This document shows positions 59,976-64,000 of a DNA stretch of 64,000 bases, in pieces. A program made the position numbers and the translations under genes. Every line of letters starts with the position of its first letter. The first letter of the stretch is position 1. This DNA is from Fratercula arctica (Eukaryota; Chordata; Aves; Charadriiformes; Alcidae), in NCBI GenBank assembly GCA_947846985.1, contig CANTUZ010000001.1, positions 6,555,504-6,619,503 on the forward strand, given 5' to 3'. The notes under the pieces are model-generated. The model had not been told where the DNA came from and did no database searches. It saw nothing but the letters and a program-made list of their open reading frames with translations.

Positions 59976-62570
59976 CTTGACAGGTACTATTGATAACAAA
60001 TTCTGGAAGCTCAATACTGTAGCTTCCCTTATCTATTAGGTTTCTTCAAGAAGTCAGTACTTATGAGATGTAGAAGCAGCAGAGATCTCTTCCTAGAACT
60101 CCTTTATTATTTACCAACAGTATGTAGATTCCCCATTCCAAGTAAAAGACACCTGCACAATACCTCAGTCTTCTGTACAAACTTAATGGTACAAACTTCA
60201 AAACAAATGCATTTTAATGAAAGGGAGACACTTCAGGCACAGCTCTCATTTTTGTACAATTGTAAATGGGCAACTAGCGCAAAAGGCGACTGGTATCACT
60301 CTCTAAGGTGGAAGCAGCAACTTTGGATTAAGACAGTCCTTATTCAAAGGAACATTTTTAAATAGAAAAATGAGGAAAAAGGAGAGTGAAAACTTGAAGT
60401 TGTTACTAACTTGCCTGCTGCCTTCATATATCCTTTAATGAGAAACCTATAAAGCTGTTGTATTAAGAAAAATTCTTTTGCTAATGCTGTAAATCCAGGA
60501 AATGCACCTGTTAAAAGAGTATTCTTTTGTATAAAATCAAGGCAGTGTAAGTAATCTGACATCATGACTTGCCTGGTGAGACCATTATCCAGTTGCAAAA
60601 AGCCACCGTGTTATCCCTTGGTCATTGTACTGTAGAATAAGAAAAGAAAAGTTTTCCAAAGGACTTCACATCATTTACTACCTGCTGTTCATCCATTATC
60701 TTGATTACATTATTAAAATAAACACAATGTAATGCTGAGATTACTTTTTGTTCACCAACACTTTAAGGCTGATGGTGTATACATTGCTCTTCTGTATTAT
60801 CATGGTGTTTAAGCAGTATTGCATATCTTCCTTCCTGATACCACCATGCAATTTTGTGGAAATAAATTAACAAAATGGCCTGGGCATAACCTCCATTCTT
60901 ATGCATAATTTATATGGCTCCATAATTAATAGCTGTGTCTGAGAAACAAATTAGTCATTCCAAGTAACGAGACTTTTCTTAAGAAAGAATGTTCTTCAGA
61001 ATGTGTTTCATCTCACACCAATGCGTGGGTTATTTGGAGGTATTTATTCCTTTTAAATTACCAGTATGTAAAATGTAAAAATATTTCATAAGCACCATCA
61101 TTTCTTTATCTTTTTAAGATTATTTTTATATACTTGTTTTCATGTGTGATGGTTCCATTTTTCTTTTGTTGGTTATCCTCTCTTTTATTGCATATAAAAA
61201 TATGTTTGGATAAATTGCACATAAAGTTGTTTATTGCCGCTTAAATCTGCTGGAGGTTTAAAAAGAACATACCCTGCAGCAATTCTCATTCAAATTGGAT
61301 GAAGATCCCACCTCTTGTTAAATTCCGTGCTTTATTTCTTCCGCACCAGCATCCTGCAACTTGGACAATAACCAGAATGACCCTGGAACTCGGGAGAGGT
61401 TTTGCTGTATTGTAGCTGGTGTTCATTGACATAGTTCCAGCAAGCATGAAACGTGCTTGTTTACAGGTCATGAAGGCTGAAGACACTGATGAATTCTTTA
61501 TTTTCAGCTCCGTTTTTCGTTTACAAATCCTGATATGAAAATGTCCCCTGGAATTGTACATGCCTGAAGAACAGGGGCAATATATAGACTAGTAATTAGA
61601 GCAAGCTGCAGACAGCCCTTTGACCTGAGGCCACTTGGTGTGGTATAACTTATGCAGATTTATCTAAAAACAGGGAGACCTCTTTCCTTGCTTTTGGGAA
61701 CAGTTGTTGCCCCTGGATTGTGCTTGAAGAAGTGGTGAGAGACTATTAGCCATCATCAGCAAAAAACATGCCAGAGAGCATGCTAATAATTAAACAGTAT
61801 GGGCAATCACAGGCCAGTGCTCACACCCCACTCGTGTTTTATTAATTAGTATAGAATTTAATCAAAGATTTTGGGTTAGGAACCTGACTGACATGCTAGG
61901 GTAGCAACAACAGTGATTCTTGCCCCAGAGAGCATAAGGATGAATGTGAATGCAGTTGGTTTCCCAGATCCTTCTTTGCTTTCAGGAGTGAGAAAAGGCA
62001 GGAAAGCATCCGCTCTCCTCTGAGGAAGTTTAAACCCCGTGTCTCCAGAGGGAGGTAACTACATATATTCTTGAACAGAACAGTTCAGGTTTAGTGCAAA
62101 TTTTGTTTTACGAGAAGTGAAGTATACACGCATCCTATATTTTTTCACCTCCAAAGGCATGTCTGAGAAAACTCTGCTTGGAAACAAGTATAGCTACAGT
62201 TACAGGGGATCGATCTCTGGTCTCCGCCACCGCTTACAAAATACTATTTTAGCTCATGCAAAATGGCAAAATGTAATGACTAGTGATTTGGGTTAGTTTC
62301 AGGCTGCTCACCACAAATACATGAACACTTAAGCACTTTCTGAAAAGTGAATCATTGCCCATGGGAAGTGGCTGAGCTGGGTCACTGAAATCACCAATCG
62401 CTTTGGAAAATGTCAGACAGTAAGTAGAGCTAACTAACACTAAATATTTGTACGTAACTGTTTGGTGACCCACCACCTTCTAAATACCTTATTCTGCAAC
62501 TGCTGACTGGTAAAAAGTCAGCAATGCCAAACAAACAAAATAACTTATTTCAAGAGTTTTTTTCCGTTGT
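59976..62570. other. 2.6 kb without recognised gene or transposon
   Basis: AT-rich unique sequence. The stretch 60840-61000 holds several homeodomain-like and octamer-like motifs (TTATGCATAATTTATA, CCATAATTAATAG) but no repeat. Minus-strand frames of 84-91 codons are chance-sized. Confidence 0.4.
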
Positions 62571-62639
62571 GCCTGATTTTTTGCCCATTTAAGTCAATGG
62601 CAAAATTATCTTGGATTTAAAGGGCATAGGATTAGGTCA
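62571..62639. repeat. Small ancient dyad repeat, copy 3
   Basis: GCCTGATTTTTTGCCCATTT opens the element and GGGCATAGGATTAGGTCA closes it. The central AAGTCAATGGCAAAATTATC matches the AGTCAATGGCAAAA text of a palindromic amniote repeat. The arms TGCCCATTTAAGTCAA and the reverse complement of TTGGATTTAAAGGGCA agree at 12 of 16 positions. This is the clearest of the three copies. Confidence 0.55.
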
Positions 62640-63611
62640 TTAGTGTCTCCTAATCCATTTGTCCTAAACCTCCTAGAGAGAGACAAGCGCTGTAACTTTA
62701 GAAGAGAAGACATTTGTTTTAATTTTGCTTATTTGAGGTAACAAAATCTGGCACCAAATGCATTTGTGTGTCTGGGTGTAATTATTCTCCTTTCAAAGAA
62801 CTGCTATTCCTCTCTCGCCTCAGGACCATTAAGGTGTTAAGTACAAAGACACTGCTTGATGGAAGTAGGCTCCAGACAGTCTGAGATGTGAAGAATCAGC
62901 TTGGTGAGAGTTACCACATCAGACTGTTGATTAAACAAAGGTAACTCAGTACCCTATCACCAACAGGGAGTGCAAGGAGGGGTGGGAGGCGGACAAAAAA
63001 AAATATGATAAGAGAGGAAAGAGACAGAAAATCCTACCCCTCCTATTCTTCACAAAATTGTTTCCCATTTATTTTCTTCTCCCTTAACCTCTCTCAGGTC
63101 TGAAGTTTAATATTTCTATTGAATGTAATCGCAGCTTTGTTGGCTACACCAATTTATAAGGTAGAGATAGGCAAAGACAGAAGCTGGCCGTAAAGGTTTC
63201 CATATCGATAGCTGCTTTGTAAGTATGATCATGGTTTTGCAGCGCTGCCACCCACTCCCCCATTAGTCGACAAGGGCAATCAGTCATCTCATCACAGAAA
63301 CAGACTCAAGAAAGATGCCTCTATCTTCACAATAAATTGACCTGGATATTGAAATGCAAATCCGTCATCATAAACCTCTGGAAATCCACTTGGATAATAA
63401 CAACAAATGTGAAGCTAGCTTAAGGTTTTGAATAATGACTTTGAAAATAATTCAGAAAAAGAAGGGGGTTCTCCCCTTTCTTTACCTGCTTTCCATTAAT
63501 CTCATCAACCCAAAGTTTTTCGGTATTCTCCAACATCTGCAGACTAACCTGTGGCAAGTGGGAGGGAAGAAAAAAAAAACCAAAACAGTCAGATGAGGCT
63601 GTAAATCAGCA
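62640..63611. other. No gene or recognised repeat seen
   Basis: Unique-looking sequence with short A runs near 62996 and 63571. Confidence 0.45.
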
Positions 63612-63763
63612 CATCACAGAATCACAGAATGGCCGGGGTTGGAAGGGACCTCTGGAGACCATCCAGTCCAACCCCCTGCCAGAGCAGGGTCACCCAGAGC
63701 AGGTGGCACAGGAACGCGTCCAGACGGGTTTTGAACGTCTCCAGAGACAGAGACTCCACCATC
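63612..63763 (-). mobile_element. CR1: Short CR1 LINE 3' end, minus strand
   Basis: About 150 bp opening with the reversed terminus CATCACAGAATCACAGAATG and continuing through AGAGCAGGGTCACCCAGAGC (63681) and TCTCCAGAGACAGAGACTCC. Read in antisense it encodes VESLSLETFKTRLDAFLCHL, the last residues of CR1 ORF2 plus the 3' UTR. It belongs to the same young subfamily as the copies at 22.9 and 36.2 kb. The 75-codon minus-strand frame across it is a transposon remnant. Confidence 0.95.
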
Positions 63764-64000
63764 ATACAACCAGATGGGTGCGACTGGAGTGGTGTAACTT
63801 GACCCTGCCCACTCATACTGGACATCTGCACTGTCACCTCCAGTGGCATCTTACCCAGGGTATTTTTCTGGCTTGAACATGGCAGTATGCACAGCTGGAC
63901 ATGTGTGATGCCTGATGCAGCCCAGCTATCAGCTCTAGAAGGTCTCAGTAAGTCTGTGCAGAAGGTCTAAATGGAAGTGTTTAAGGTATATTGAACAGAA
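63764..64000. other. Unique sequence to window end
   Basis: Nothing recognisable seen in these 237 bases. Confidence 0.4.

Noticed and set aside
1..64000. CRISPR arrays, bacterial operons, phage or plasmid functions
   Set aside because: No regularly spaced direct repeats with unique spacers and no bacterial-type genes; all strong signals are those of vertebrate, specifically avian, repeats.

Overview
The window looks like nuclear DNA of a bird. It carries many 5'-truncated CR1 LINE copies on both strands. Several end in the avian CR1 terminus, an ATTCTATGATTCTGTG-type 8-bp repeat, and share the 3' text CTGGCACAGGCTGCCCAGAG. There are also two solo-type avian ERVL LTRs and very old amniote repeats (MIR-type SINEs and reptile-type CR1/L3 relics). 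The subfamily whose 3' end runs through a CTGTGCCACCTGCTCTGGGT block (copies near 22.9, 36.2 and 63.6 kb) suggests a neoavian rather than a galliform bird; that is inference. The sequence is AT-rich with no CpG island outside the LTRs.

I found no convincing protein-coding gene, tRNA, rRNA or CRISPR array. The open frames are of three kinds: chance frames of up to about 150 codons, frames through simple repeats that lack stops in every phase, and remnants of CR1 reverse transcriptase. The window is most easily read as a gene desert or the inside of a large intron. Two exon-like segments (about 12.5 and 58.1 kb) have acceptable splice-site context but resemble no family I know.

Layout. 1-4.2 kb: a minus-strand CR1 fragment, then the longest CR1 (about 1.8 kb, plus strand) with a broken ORF2 reverse transcriptase. 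4.2-19.3 kb: mostly unique sequence with two MIR-type SINEs (4.5 and 15.5 kb), CR1 fragments at 5.5, 9.8 and 16.9 kb, and a small dyad repeat at 11.0 kb. 19.3-32.7 kb: a cluster of four large simple arrays (GGATA/GGATG/GAAAG/AGAAG; two AAAAAG-type arrays; AAAAT), all purine- or A-rich on the plus strand, with a CR1 at 22.9 kb and an ancient CR1 at 24.0-25.0 kb. 32.7-43.7 kb: a second ancient CR1 (34.4-35.3 kb), short young CR1 copies, an LTR-like block near 41 kb, and a clean solo ERVL LTR with a perfect 5-bp target duplication at 43.3 kb. 43.7-64 kb: mostly unique DNA with a second ERVL LTR (56.5 kb), a third ancient CR1 (59.7 kb), two more dyad-repeat copies (46.6 and 62.6 kb) and a CR1 end at 63.6 kb.

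Repeat family calls rest on recognition of consensus text, not on a database search. Boundaries are good to a few bases for young elements and a few tens of bases for old ones. No new biological system was identified; the most unusual objects are the long uninterrupted polypurine arrays.
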